IMG/VR virus record: IMGVR_UViG_3300025000_000418
Span: 1-23,920 of that record
Source of the DNA: a virus
Reading direction: 5' to 3' (one strand)
Length of the DNA: 23,920 nt
This document shows, in pieces, positions 1-6,510 of this stretch. A model generated the notes under the pieces. It had not been told where the DNA came from and ran no database searches. It was given only the letters and a program-made list of their open reading frames with translations. Made by a program: the position numbers and the translations under genes. Numbering within the stretch: position 1 is the first letter of the stretch; every line of letters begins with the position of its first letter.

Positions 1-130
1 TTATTTTGTTTACGATTTTTTTAATCTCAGAATTTTGGCTGATTTTTCTGAATTTTTGCAGATGAAATCAGAAAAGTTTATGGGGGATTTTTCGGTTTTT
101 ATACCACGGTGAAGGGGTAGATTACCTTTC
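1..130. other. AT-rich possible left end of the transposable phage
   Basis: This stretch is strongly AT-rich against a GC-rich background and has no gene. It holds related motifs: CAGAATTTTGGC near 29-40, CTGAATTTTTGC near 49-60, and a similar TTTTCTGATTTCA on the opposite strand near 65-77, plus three GATTTTT runs. Mu-like phages carry several transposase-binding sites just inside each end, outside the repressor, which fits this position. Transposable phage ends usually begin with TG, and TGTTTACG at 7-14 is one possible terminus. No host flank or target duplication can be checked, so the end call is an inference. Confidence 0.3.
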
Positions 131-140
131 CTTCGCCGCC

Positions 141-171
141 GATCCGCCACTGGGATCTGGGCAGGCGGATC
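141..171 (-). terminator. Hairpin just downstream of the repressor gene
   Basis: GATCCGCC (141-148) and GGCGGATC (164-171) form a perfect 8-bp stem with a 15-base loop, directly after the leftward repressor stop codon. There is no strong U-run after it on the minus strand, so it is at best a weak or factor-dependent terminator. Confidence 0.3.
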
Positions 172-172
172 A

Positions 173-658
173 CTATTCGTTGCCGGCTGCTTTCCTGGTG
201 TCCAGGCGCCGTTCCATGGCGGCCATTCTTTCTTCCAGCCTGTCTATTTTGCCACGCATTTCCTTATTGTCAAGCTCGATACCGATGGCGCGGTGAAATG
301 CCTTAATATTCGCGGCCAGGGCCGGGCGATATACCGTTTCCGATATCAGCACTTCAGCAGTCATATTCAGGAGTTGCTGAATATTAATGTCTTTTTCCGG
401 GGCCTGTTCAGGCTCCGGTTCGGCTCCAGCATTCTCACCCCTATACATCGGACCTTCACCGAGCACAAGCCATGTCGGGCTGATGTTGTATTCCTCGCAC
501 AGGGCTGAAATAAATTTTGCGTCCGGCGGATTTACCCCAGATTCATATCTCCTGATAGTATTTGGCGTTGCGCCAAATTTGACGCCGAAATCCTTTTGCG
601 AAGCGTCATTTCTAATCAGTTTTATTCTCTCGCCGAGAGAGTTGGAGTCATGCTTCAT
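173..658 (-). CDS. XRE-family phage repressor (Mu c / cI-like)
   Basis: The protein has 161 residues. Residues about 8-65 form a typical XRE helix-turn-helix domain (LGERIKLIRND, then SQKDFGVKFGATPNTIRRYE, then the region ending in SPTWLVLGEGPMY). After an acidic Glu/Pro linker the C-terminal third is helical and rich in Glu, Arg and Met (KIDRLEERMAAMERRLD), a likely coiled coil for oligomerisation. There is no S24/LexA-type peptidase domain, so induction would not follow the RecA-cleavage route. It is divergent from the early operon and sits beside at least five copies of a GAAAGCRTTTCA dyad, its probable operators. Its role as lysogeny repressor is inferred from domain, position and orientation. 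No strong Shine-Dalgarno precedes the ATG at 658. The gene is less GC-rich than the transposition genes. Confidence 0.8.
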   Translation of the reverse strand: MKHDSNSLGERIKLIRNDASQKDFGVKFGATPNTIRRYESGVNPPDAKFISALCEEYNISPTWLVLGEGPMYRGENAGAEPEPEQAPEKDINIQQLLNMTAEVLISETVYRPALAANIKAFHRAIGIELDNKEMRGKIDRLEERMAAMERRLDTRKAAGNE

Positions 659-678
659 GATGCCAGATCATTTTTTTT

Positions 679-814
679 GAAAGCATTTCACAATTAAGCG
701 AAAGCGTTTCAGAAAGCGTTTCACTGAAAATAATGAAATGCTTTCTATAATATATTGAAATCATTATTTAATTTTATAAAAACCATTGAATAGCTTTAAA
801 ATTAAAGCGTTTCA
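679..814. promoter_or_regulatory. Operator cluster: five GAAAGCRTTTCA dyads
   Basis: Near-identical 12-mers lie at 679-690 (GAAAGCATTTCA), 700-711 and 712-723 (GAAAGCGTTTCA, directly adjacent), 734-745 (inverted, TGAAATGCTTTC) and 803-814 (TAAAGCGTTTCA). The core GAAA-N3-TTTC is palindromic, as expected for a dimeric HTH protein. The region between the divergent repressor and early genes is where Mu-like phages place operators. A perfect TATAAT at 746-751 and its AT-rich surroundings probably include the repressor promoter. The last copy lies just upstream of the -35 of the rightward promoter, so binding there could block RNA polymerase. Confidence 0.7.
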
Positions 815-826
815 TCATTTTTGGCG

Positions 827-856
827 TTGACAATGCGCTAAAAATAGTGCTAACGT
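827..856 (+). promoter_or_regulatory. Early rightward promoter (Pe-like)
   Basis: A perfect TTGACA at 827-832 is followed after 18 bases by TAACGT at 851-856, preceded by TG at 848-849 (extended -10). An operator copy at 803-814 abuts the -35 element. It points into the early operon and is the natural target of the leftward repressor. The -10 itself is poor. Confidence 0.5.
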
Positions 857-960
857 CATTGTGAACATAACAATAGTTATACACATGGTCATCATAAACG
901 GGGCATGGCCTCTTGGTCAATGTCCGAATTTTAAAAAGAATGGACGGAGGAGGGAGGTTA

Positions 961-1529
961 TGGCGGACAGTGAAAGAATGATCGTTGAGATTCTCCTCAT
1001 CGTCAGCATGGCTGTCGCCATGCCTTTTGTTTTTGGGCTTCTTTTTCCACCGAGGCGGTGGCCAGACGACCCCACGGCGAGAGAACGACTACAGCATCTT
1101 TTTTATATCTTCGGAAAGTTTGTCCACTCCAAGGTCTTCCCGCACAGCATTTACGATATCAAAATACTTATTAATCACAGCCATAGGGATCGTCGCGTCA
1201 GGGACTTCTATTGGGGCCACCAGCTCTTCGACCTCATGATACATCCTGAAAATCCTCTCGGGCAGAAGGTGGGCGGTCCCTTCGATGATGGTTTTACACT
1301 TGGTCAGGTGATCCAACAAGCTCTTCTTGTAGAACAAGCTCTTCTCATCACTTCCGGCCTTCTCGACAGCCACGCACATCAGGCAGATGTGCGAGAGTTG
1401 CGTGACAAGCTGTTCGTAAACGGCAAACTGCCTCTGATAGAGGAACTGCTTGAAAGGCTCTTTGCGCAGGCGCAGGCGTATGCGGTCGCTCACCCTGGTG
1501 GAGACGTAGGTCAAGATGATACTCAGTAG
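961..1529 (+). CDS. Possible small membrane protein, probably truncated by cargo insertion
   Basis: A strong Shine-Dalgarno (GGAGGGAGG, 947-957) precedes the ATG at 961. It is the first open frame after the early promoter, where Mu-like phages often have a small early gene. The first 43 codons, outside any other gene, encode a short polar start, a hydrophobic membrane segment of about 20 residues (IVEILLIVSMAVAMPFVFGL) and a basic/proline stretch. From 1089 on, the frame runs antisense to a well-supported leftward gene and is probably not selected protein. My preferred reading is an original rightward gene whose 3' part was replaced when the leftward cargo arrived. It may instead be leader sequence with a chance frame. 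Confidence 0.25.
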
Positions 1530-1556
1530 TGATATTTCGGTATTCGTTAAGTCCAT
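1089..1556 (-). CDS. Leftward cargo membrane protein, copy A
   Basis: This 155-residue protein is a clear paralogue of the next leftward gene (1649-2170). It has an N-terminal hydrophobic segment (about residues 4-20), then a basic-aromatic stretch (RLRKEPFKQFLYQRQFAVYE), a helical middle and a C-terminal signature (AVREDLGVDKLSEDIKKML). The paralogue shares these as RKEKFKELVYKERFTVYKQL and AVRADLGIDPLAKDIKK, so both are real genes. It starts at 1556 with GGAGG upstream. The likely topology is one N-terminal membrane anchor with a cytoplasmic helical domain. I do not recognise the family. Leftward genes in a rightward early operon, transcribed from their own leader beside the repressor, are typical of morons expressed in the lysogen. 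A role in superinfection exclusion or phage defence is plausible but inferred. Confidence 0.75.
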   Translation of the reverse strand: MDLTNTEISLLSIILTYVSTRVSDRIRLRLRKEPFKQFLYQRQFAVYEQLVTQLSHICLMCVAVEKAGSDEKSLFYKKSLLDHLTKCKTIIEGTAHLLPERIFRMYHEVEELVAPIEVPDATIPMAVINKYFDIVNAVREDLGVDKLSEDIKKML

Positions 1557-1626
1557 GATTTCCTCCGCGTGTGAAATGGTTGGTTACCCTCCTTGCAGAG
1601 TAGCACGCGGGGGAATTTTTACCAGG
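1554..1626. repeat. 73-bp cargo leader repeat, copy 1
   Basis: This 73-bp block matches 2168-2240 in direct orientation with only two mismatches, by eye. On the minus strand it includes the start codon, the Shine-Dalgarno (GCGGAGGAAATC) and the upstream leader of the cargo gene, with a second purine-rich AAGGAGGG stretch. The identity extends well beyond what a ribosome-binding site needs. It probably carries the promoter or a leader RNA, and it could act as a homology arm for cargo exchange. Confidence 0.85.
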
Positions 1627-1648
1627 AGCAGGGCGTGAAATTAATGTT

Positions 1649-2170
1649 TTACCGCCTTCGAAACCAACCAATAAACGTGAGCCAGGTGTCATGAACGGTC
1701 TTTTTGATATCTTTCGCAAGTGGATCAATACCAAGGTCGGCGCGGACTGCCGTTGTCAGCGCCATCTGGGCCCCGACTATTCCGCCATACTGCTCCCTCC
1801 GCCCATCCTTTTTCACGGTCAAAACAGTGAGCTGTCTGAAGTGAGTCGCAGGCTGCAAAACCTGATCAGCCGCAATGTACTCTGCCAGCGAGAGCAGGCG
1901 CGGATAGCGCGCAAGCTCGCTATTGAGCTTATCTCGGCTCGCTGGATCCTCAATATGGGATATGCCCTCCATCATAAGGATCGGCCAGAGATGGACGATT
2001 TCCACTGCGCATTCGACAAGCTGTTTGTAGACGGTAAACCGCTCTTTATAGACGAGTTCTTTGAATTTCTCTTTGCGCAGGAAGATCTGAAAAGCGAGGG
2101 TGCCGGCAACGCCGAGCAGTGCCGCGCCTGCGCCTATAAGCGCTGTGAAAACAGGAACGTATTCTGACAT
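1649..2170 (-). CDS. Leftward cargo membrane protein, copy B (paralogue of copy A)
   Basis: The protein has 173 residues. An N-terminal glycine/alanine-rich membrane segment (about residues 8-30, FTALIGAGAALLGVAGTLAF) is followed by the shared RKEKFKELVYKERFTVYKQL motif, a helical middle and the shared C-terminal VRADLGIDPLAKDIKK motif, then a basic tail ending FRRR. The middle differs strongly from copy A, so the duplication is old or the two were acquired separately. The start at 2170 is fixed by GGAGG and by the 73-bp leader shared with copy A. Its product is probably anchored in the inner membrane with the helical part in the cytoplasm. No enzymatic motif is visible and the function is unknown. 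Its placement suggests a lysogen-expressed accessory gene. Confidence 0.75.
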   Translation of the reverse strand: MSEYVPVFTALIGAGAALLGVAGTLAFQIFLRKEKFKELVYKERFTVYKQLVECAVEIVHLWPILMMEGISHIEDPASRDKLNSELARYPRLLSLAEYIAADQVLQPATHFRQLTVLTVKKDGRREQYGGIVGAQMALTTAVRADLGIDPLAKDIKKTVHDTWLTFIGWFRRR

Positions 2171-2240
2171 GATTTCCTCCGCGCGTGAAATGGTTGGTTA
2201 CCCTCCTTGCAGAGTAGCACGCGGGGGAGTTTTTACCAGG
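2168..2240. repeat. 73-bp cargo leader repeat, copy 2
   Basis: This is the second copy of the leader at 1554-1626. It sits immediately upstream of the rightward gene at 2249, whose Shine-Dalgarno (AGGGG, 2238-2242) overlaps the repeat edge. Copy 1 is followed by a similar-looking AGGAGCAGGGCGTGAA stretch, which may be a leftover of the same junction. Confidence 0.85.
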
Positions 2241-2248
2241 GGTATGGC

Positions 2249-2665
2249 ATGAAGCAACTGGGTCTGTTTTCGGCGCCGTCCTTGAACGTGCTGGGCGCGG
2301 TGAAAGAGCGGATGGCGGCGGCGGCCAGCGAGTGCGGCCTGAGCCGGGCGCTGCTCTGCGACCGGATGAACGAGCTGGCTGACCGGTACGGGATTTGTCT
2401 GGTGGGCGGGCGCAGCGGCCGGTTGTCACCGGACACCCTGGAGAAGTGGCTGAACCCGGTGGACCGGGAACATTTTCCCTCGATCAAGGCGTTGCCGGTG
2501 TTTGTCGCGGCGGTGCAGGACACGGGCGCGGTGCAGGAGATGGTGGCGCCGCTGGGCTGGCGGGTGATCGACGAGCAGGACGCCAGGCTTTTGCAGTGGG
2601 CCAAGCTCTACCACAGCGCCCGGGAGACCAGCCGGCGCCTGAAGAAGCTGGAGGCGGAATTATGA
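2249..2665 (+). CDS. Early phage regulator, probable DNA-binding protein
   Basis: The protein has 138 residues. It matches the general pattern of small early regulators in Mu-like phages: a helical N-terminal half (VKERMAAAASECGLSRALL, then DRMNELADRYGI), a central 'sites for specificity' block (LSPDTLEKWLNPVDREHFPS) resembling phage CII-like or Ner-like regulators, and a C-terminal helical tail ending RRLKKLEAEL. The ATG at 2249 is chosen because AGGGG lies six bases upstream. An in-frame ATG-less extension to 2207 would run back into the cargo leader. In the original phage its TGA would have overlapped the ATG of the next HTH gene (ATGA), but a cargo cassette now separates them. The exact regulatory target is unknown. 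Confidence 0.7.
   Translation: MKQLGLFSAPSLNVLGAVKERMAAAASECGLSRALLCDRMNELADRYGICLVGGRSGRLSPDTLEKWLNPVDREHFPSIKALPVFVAAVQDTGAVQEMVAPLGWRVIDEQDARLLQWAKLYHSARETSRRLKKLEAEL
2644..2665. repeat. 22-bp direct repeat flanking a cargo cassette, left copy
   Basis: A perfect 22-bp match to 3198-3219. It begins GAAGCTGGAGGCGG and ends ATTATGA. It covers the last codons and stop of the upstream regulator, and includes the GGAGG and ATG that belong to the downstream HTH gene. Confidence 0.9.
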
Positions 2666-2667
2666 TT

Positions 2668-3090
2668 TCAGTCGGTCGGCGGCCAGATGCCGCGGCAGCG
2701 CCTCTTGGTGTCGGCCAGCGCTTCTTCGAGGAATGTCTTTTTGAATTCAAAGGCCGGGACCCCCATCCCCAGGGCAACGGGCGGATTCATCCAGACGCCG
2801 TCATGGTCGGTATAACCGATGGGGATAATCAGCTCATTGGCGCAGAACGGGCACCTGTAGAGTACCTGGTCCCGCCTGAGAAAGATGTATTTGCGGCGCA
2901 CCCTGAAGCCGCAGATGAACCGCATGTAGGCGACAGCGCCGCTTTTTGTTCGGCCTGCCGCGAACCATTGGTCACGAGGGGACAATAAGGAGTTCTTCCA
3001 CATGAAGGTAAGGGTATCACAACAGAGCGTTGACAGGAGTTTATTGAAGTCAATCAACATCTCGGACGGCGAAAACTGTTCTTCATTCAT
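2668..3090 (-). CDS. Leftward cargo protein with CxxC motif
   Basis: The protein has 140 residues from the ATG at 3090. That start is preferred because GGGAGGGATCGACC lies just upstream; the frame stays open to 3183 without a better site. It has a helical N-terminus (SPSEMLIDFNKLLSTLCC), a central basic part (MRFICGFRVRRKYIFLRRDQ), a single CPFC knuckle (RCPFCANELI) and a C-terminal tail. One CxxC could bind metal as a dimer or be a redox pair, perhaps helped by the CC and C residues elsewhere. I do not recognise the family. It is oriented against the early operon, flanked by a 22-bp direct repeat, and has its own likely promoter in 3091-3197, so it is an inserted moron. The function is unknown; host takeover or exclusion is possible. 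Confidence 0.7.
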   Translation of the reverse strand: MNEEQFSPSEMLIDFNKLLSTLCCDTLTFMWKNSLLSPRDQWFAAGRTKSGAVAYMRFICGFRVRRKYIFLRRDQVLYRCPFCANELIIPIGYTDHDGVWMNPPVALGMGVPAFEFKKTFLEEALADTKRRCRGIWPPTD

Positions 3091-3197
3091 GGTCGATCCC
3101 TCCCTGGCTGCATTTTTGAAAAATCCAGATGCGTTCAAAGAAAAGCGGCTCATCACTCTACATGATCCGCTGCTCGATGGCAATGCTGCCGCGTAAT

Positions 3198-3219
3198 GAA
3201 GCTGGAGGCGGAATTATGA
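3198..3219. repeat. 22-bp direct repeat flanking a cargo cassette, right copy
   Basis: An exact copy of 2644-2665. Here it supplies the ribosome-binding site (GGAGG) and start codon of the HTH gene at 3216. Together the two copies bracket a 532-bp insert carrying one leftward gene. Confidence 0.9.
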
Positions 3220-3428
3220 GAAACACGGTCAGGATCAAAATATGGATGCTGCACCAGGGCGTCCGGTGCGCGGACATTCAGCGGGCACTGCGGATGAAGA
3301 GCATGACCCAGGTGTGGGGGACGATCAACGGCGACCGTAGTGACCGCCGCGTCCTGGCCTGGCTCAAGGATCACGGCTGCCCGGCCCGATTTCTGGCACT
3401 GCCGCCGGACATGCGTGAGGCGGCATGA
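3216..3428 (+). CDS. Small HTH regulator (Ner-like position)
   Basis: The protein has 70 residues. Its layout is that of a single-domain XRE/Ner-type HTH: helix (VRIKIWMLHQGV), turn and recognition region (CADIQRALRMKSMTQVWGTINGD), then RRVLAWLKDHGCPARFLAL. In Mu and relatives a small DNA-binding protein (Ner) precedes the transposase and dampens early transcription, which fits this location. The ATG at 3216 follows GGAGGCGGAATT. The stop overlaps the transposase start (ATGA at 3425-3428), so translation is coupled. The specific Ner assignment is by position; sequence supports only a small HTH protein. Confidence 0.7.
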   Translation: MRNTVRIKIWMLHQGVRCADIQRALRMKSMTQVWGTINGDRSDRRVLAWLKDHGCPARFLALPPDMREAA

Positions 3429-5590
3429 TGCAGGACTGGTACGAGGCCAAGGAGCTGGCGGGGTTGCCGGGGATGCCCGGCACGGTTCGGGGCGTGTCCA
3501 AGATGGCCATCCGCGACGGCTGGGAGTCCAGGCGGCGCAAGGGCCGCGGCGGCGGCAGGGAGTACCGGCGCAAGTCGCTGCCGGCCGAGACCAGGGGCCA
3601 CCTGGAGCAGGCGGGTTACTTGCCCGCCATCCAAGCCCTCCCCACCCTCCCAGCCCGCACCGAGATCCCGCCGACGCCGGCGATCAGCGAGGAGCAGAAG
3701 CACAAGGCCCTGTGCAAGTTCGAGCTGCTGCAGCGCTACACCGAGGCCGTGGAGTCCGCGCCGTTCGGCGGCAAGCTCCAGGCCCGGGCCGACTTCATCA
3801 CCGCCTACAACTCCGGGATCGCGTACCCATATATATATAGGCAGCTTGGCCAAACCTCGTGGCAGACAATCGAAGGCTGGAAGCGGACGGTCAAGCGCTA
3901 CCGCAACGACTGCTACCATCTCGCCGACATGCGCGGCAAGGCCCGGCGCGGCCAGTGCGGGCTGACCGAGGAGCAGACCAACATCCTGTTGCGCTGCACC
4001 CTCAAGCCCGGCAAGGACGGCAGGCTGAGCGAATCCATCCGCCAGGCGTTCGCGATCATGAAGGCGCGCGGCATCCGCTGCACGCGCAGCGAGGCCACCT
4101 GCCGCCGCTGGCTGGAGAACTGGCGGGACCGCAACTTCGGCACCTGGATCTTCTGCCGCGAGGGGGCCAAGGCCCTGAATGACAAGGCCCTGCCCTACCT
4201 GGAGCGCGATTATTCCAGGATCGAGGTCGGCGACATCATCGTCGCGGACGGGCACGGGCTGAACTTCGAGATCATCAATCCGTGGACCGGCAAGCCGCAG
4301 AACCATATGGCGCTGATTCTGTTCTACGACATGAAGTCCAACTATCCCCTGGGCTGGGAGATCATGCCCACGGAGAACACGCAGGCCATCGCCTCGGCCC
4401 TGCGCCGTGCGATCCTGCAACTGGGCAAGATACCGAAGGTAGCGTATCTGGACAACGGCCGGGCGTTCAAGGCCAGGTTCTTCAAGGGCGCGGACTTTGA
4501 CGATGTCGCCTTCACCGGGCTCTACCAGCGACTGGGGATGCAGACCATCCACGCCTGGCCGTACCATGGGCAGTCCAAGACGGTGGAGCGGTTCTTCGGC
4601 TCGCTGGCGGAGCTGGAGCGGATGATGCCCACCTACACCGGCACCTCCATCGAGCACAAACCGCCCAGGATGAACCGGGGCGAGCGGCTGCACCGCAAGG
4701 TCCACGAGAAGGCCTTCGGCGGGCGGGTGCTGACCATGGCCGAGGCGCACATCCTGATCGCCGCCTGGTTTGACGAATACGCGCGGCGCGCGCAGGGAGA
4801 CGGCAGCCATTTAAAGGGACTCCGGCCAGTCGACGTCTTTGTTGATGGGCGCGGCCCGGGCGTGGACCGTGGCGAGCTGGCCTTTCTGATGATGTCCATG
4901 GAGCTCAAGCGGATCCACCGCAACGGCATCGCCTTCCAGAAACAGAACTACTATCACCCGGCCCTGTTCGGCCGCAAGGGTTCGGTGGTGGTGCGCTACG
5001 ATCTGCAGGACTTATCGTGCCTGTACGTCTACGACAAGAACGGCGAGCTGATCTGCATCGCCGAGCCGGTGGCCAAGACGCACCCGGCGGCGGCGCAGCT
5101 CGGCGACAGCGCTGACCAGCAGCTCCTTATCGAGCACATCGAGGCGAAGAAGAGCTGCGAGAAAGAGGCGACCCGCCTGGCGCGCGACTTCCTGCGCGAC
5201 GAGGTCATGCCGGAGCATCAGCGGCTGCTGGCCCGGCACGGGATCGGCGGGGAGATGCCCGCCCTGCCCGCGCCGGCCGCGAATACCAAAGTGATTTCCT
5301 TCGACGCCGAGAAGGTGGCGCGGGAGGTGGCGGAACAGGAGCGGTGGCAGGCCGAGGCCGAGGCCGCCGACGCCCGCCACGAACTGCTGCGGCTCTCCGA
5401 TGCCGATCGCTACGAGCGGTTGATGGAGATGGAGGCCCAGGGCCTTGAGCTGGCCGACGAATGGAAAGGGTTCATGCGGTTCTTCGAGGGCATGGACGAA
5501 TACAAGCTGACGCCGGACTACTGGGAGAGCTGCCGGGTGAAGTTCGGGCTGATGTACGGATCGGAAGATAGAGGGCAGGAGGCCCGATAG
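3425..5590 (+). CDS. A: Mu-like DDE transposase (MuA homologue)
   Basis: The protein has 721 residues against 663 for Mu A. The N-terminal part (about 1-60, WYEAKELAGLPGMPGTVRGV) is the Mu-type winged-helix DNA-binding domain, followed by a proline-rich linker and a helical end-binding region. The catalytic core carries D275 (VADGHG), D343 (YLDNGRAF) and E388 (SKTVERFFG), spacing close to Mu D269/D336/E392. The C-terminal third includes a Mu-type beta-barrel (about 480-560) and a helical tail that in Mu contacts B and ClpX. It cuts the phage ends and joins them to target DNA during integration and replicative transposition. The start overlaps the preceding stop. ATG at 3428 is an alternative start. 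Confidence 0.95.
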   Translation: MMQDWYEAKELAGLPGMPGTVRGVSKMAIRDGWESRRRKGRGGGREYRRKSLPAETRGHLEQAGYLPAIQALPTLPARTEIPPTPAISEEQKHKALCKFELLQRYTEAVESAPFGGKLQARADFITAYNSGIAYPYIYRQLGQTSWQTIEGWKRTVKRYRNDCYHLADMRGKARRGQCGLTEEQTNILLRCTLKPGKDGRLSESIRQAFAIMKARGIRCTRSEATCRRWLENWRDRNFGTWIFCREGAKALNDKALPYLERDYSRIEVGDIIVADGHGLNFEIINPWTGKPQNHMALILFYDMKSNYPLGWEIMPTENTQAIASALRRAILQLGKIPKVAYLDNGRAFKARFFKGADFDDVAFTGLYQRLGMQTIHAWPYHGQSKTVERFFGSLAELERMMPTYTGTSIEHKPPRMNRGERLHRKVHEKAFGGRVLTMAEAHILIAAWFDEYARRAQGDGSHLKGLRPVDVFVDGRGPGVDRGELAFLMMSMELKRIHRNGIAFQKQNYYHPALFGRKGSVVVRYDLQDLSCLYVYDKNGELICIAEPVAKTHPAAAQLGDSADQQLLIEHIEAKKSCEKEATRLARDFLRDEVMPEHQRLLARHGIGGEMPALPAPAANTKVISFDAEKVAREVAEQERWQAEAEAADARHELLRLSDADRYERLMEMEAQGLELADEWKGFMRFFEGMDEYKLTPDYWESCRVKFGLMYGSEDRGQEAR

Positions 5591-5593
5591 GTG

Positions 5594-5691
5594 TCCCCCT
5601 CACCCCGGCCCTCCCGGAGTCTCAGCTCCGCTTCGCTTACCTCCGCCAAGGGAGAGGGAGTGGGATGGCGGACTCTCCCAGGGGGAGAGGG
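5594..5691. repeat. CT/GA-rich palindromic repeat between transposase and ATPase genes
   Basis: This non-coding block has the wording of the dispersed element seen five more times in the window: CCCCTCACCCCGGCCCTCCC at its left and a hairpin CTCTCCC (5673-5679) / GGGAGAG (5683-5689) at its right, with a second GGGAGAGGGAG at about 5650. It looks like a composite or partly decayed REP-like element in the 185-base gap between the two transposition genes. Confidence 0.6.
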
Positions 5692-5715
5692 ATATTAAAG
5701 AGAGGTAGGGTTTAC

Positions 5716-5747
5716 CAATAAAAAAGCCGGCGGTGAGGCGCCGGCTT
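5716..5747 (-). terminator. Rho-independent terminator on the minus strand
   Basis: AAGCCGGCG (5724-5732) and CGCCGGCTT (5739-5747) form a perfect 9-bp stem with a GTGAGG loop. On the minus strand it is followed by a T-rich run (complement of 5716-5725). It would stop leftward transcription from entering the transposase gene. No leftward gene lies immediately to the right. On the plus strand it is a stable hairpin 19 bases before the ATPase Shine-Dalgarno. Confidence 0.6.
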
Positions 5748-5775
5748 CCACACAACCTTTGGATGAGGAGGTGGC

Positions 5776-6507
5776 ATGACTGAGAAGATACGATTTACCC
5801 CCGCGTTTGTCCAGACAAAAAACGCCCGGAACTTTGACGCGGTGATGTCCGGGCTGCTGATGGGCAAGGGCGGGGCGAGGGAGGGCGACGAGCGGCTTGG
5901 CTGCATCTGGGGCCGGGCCGGCCGGGGCAAAACCCGGACGGTGCAAACCTGGGCCGCGAAGAGCGGAAGCGCCTATGTTGAGACGGTTTCAGTGTGGAGC
6001 GAGCTGGACTTTCTCCAGGCCCTGGCCCGTGAACTCGGGGTGCGGCAGGTGGCCTGGCGGCGCGGCCGCTGCTTTGACCTGGTGATCAATGCCATGCTCA
6101 CCAACCCGGTACCGGTGTTCGTCGATGAGGCGGAGCGGTTCGGGCAGCGCTATCTGGAGATCATCCGCGATATCGCCAAGATCACCGGCGGGGTGATCGT
6201 CCTGGTCGGCGAGGAGGAGCTGCCGCACCTGATGCGCCAGAACCGCCGGGTCTGGAGCCGCACCTACCAGGAGATGGAGTTCGAGCCAGTCTCCCAGTCC
6301 GATGTAATCATGTACGTCAAGTCCACCACCACACTGCCGCTGTCCGCGCCGGCGGCCGAGATCATGCACAAGGCCTCGGGCGGGGATCTGCGGATCGTCC
6401 GCCGCGACACCATCAACCTGACCCATGCCGCCAACTCCTTGCGCCGGCACGGCGAGGTGGACGGCGAGCTGGCCCGGATCGCCTGCAAAGTCGGGTTGAG
6501 GGGGTAG
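5776..6507 (+). CDS. B: Mu-like AAA+ target-capture ATPase (MuB homologue)
   Basis: The protein has 243 residues. Walker A is GRAGRGKT (residues 46-53), Walker B is VPVFVDEAE (D117, E118), and sensor-type residues follow in IVLVGEEELP. MuB proteins form ATP-dependent filaments on target DNA, recruit and stimulate the transposase and provide target immunity. It is shorter than Mu B (312) because it begins close to the ATPase fold and lacks the N-terminal HTH domain of Mu B. The C-terminal part (about 175-243) fits the helical DNA-binding lid. The ATG at 5776 follows GAGGAGGTGGC. It is separated from the transposase by a 185-base gap with a repeat and a minus-strand terminator, unusual because A and B are normally close. 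Confidence 0.9.
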   Translation: MTEKIRFTPAFVQTKNARNFDAVMSGLLMGKGGAREGDERLGCIWGRAGRGKTRTVQTWAAKSGSAYVETVSVWSELDFLQALARELGVRQVAWRRGRCFDLVINAMLTNPVPVFVDEAERFGQRYLEIIRDIAKITGGVIVLVGEEELPHLMRQNRRVWSRTYQEMEFEPVSQSDVIMYVKSTTTLPLSAPAAEIMHKASGGDLRIVRRDTINLTHAANSLRRHGEVDGELARIACKVGLRG

Positions 6508-6510
6508 GCC

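Noticed and set aside
2168-2240. The CCA-containing leader repeat as a tRNA 3' end or attachment site
   Set aside because: No cloverleaf can be drawn, and transposable phages do not use a tRNA att site. Its placement before each leftward start codon explains it as a leader.
2395-2988. Rightward frame across the regulator end and the CxxC cargo gene
   Set aside because: Low-complexity translation; it runs antisense to the leftward cargo gene and uses another frame of the regulator.
3828-3842. ATATATATATAG run inside the transposase gene as an internal promoter or enhancer
   Set aside because: It encodes a sensible PYIYRQL segment and has no -35 partner or flanking operator motifs.
3371-4810. 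A 479-codon open frame on the minus strand
   Set aside because: Antisense shadow of the transposase, whose DDE residues are clear on the plus strand.
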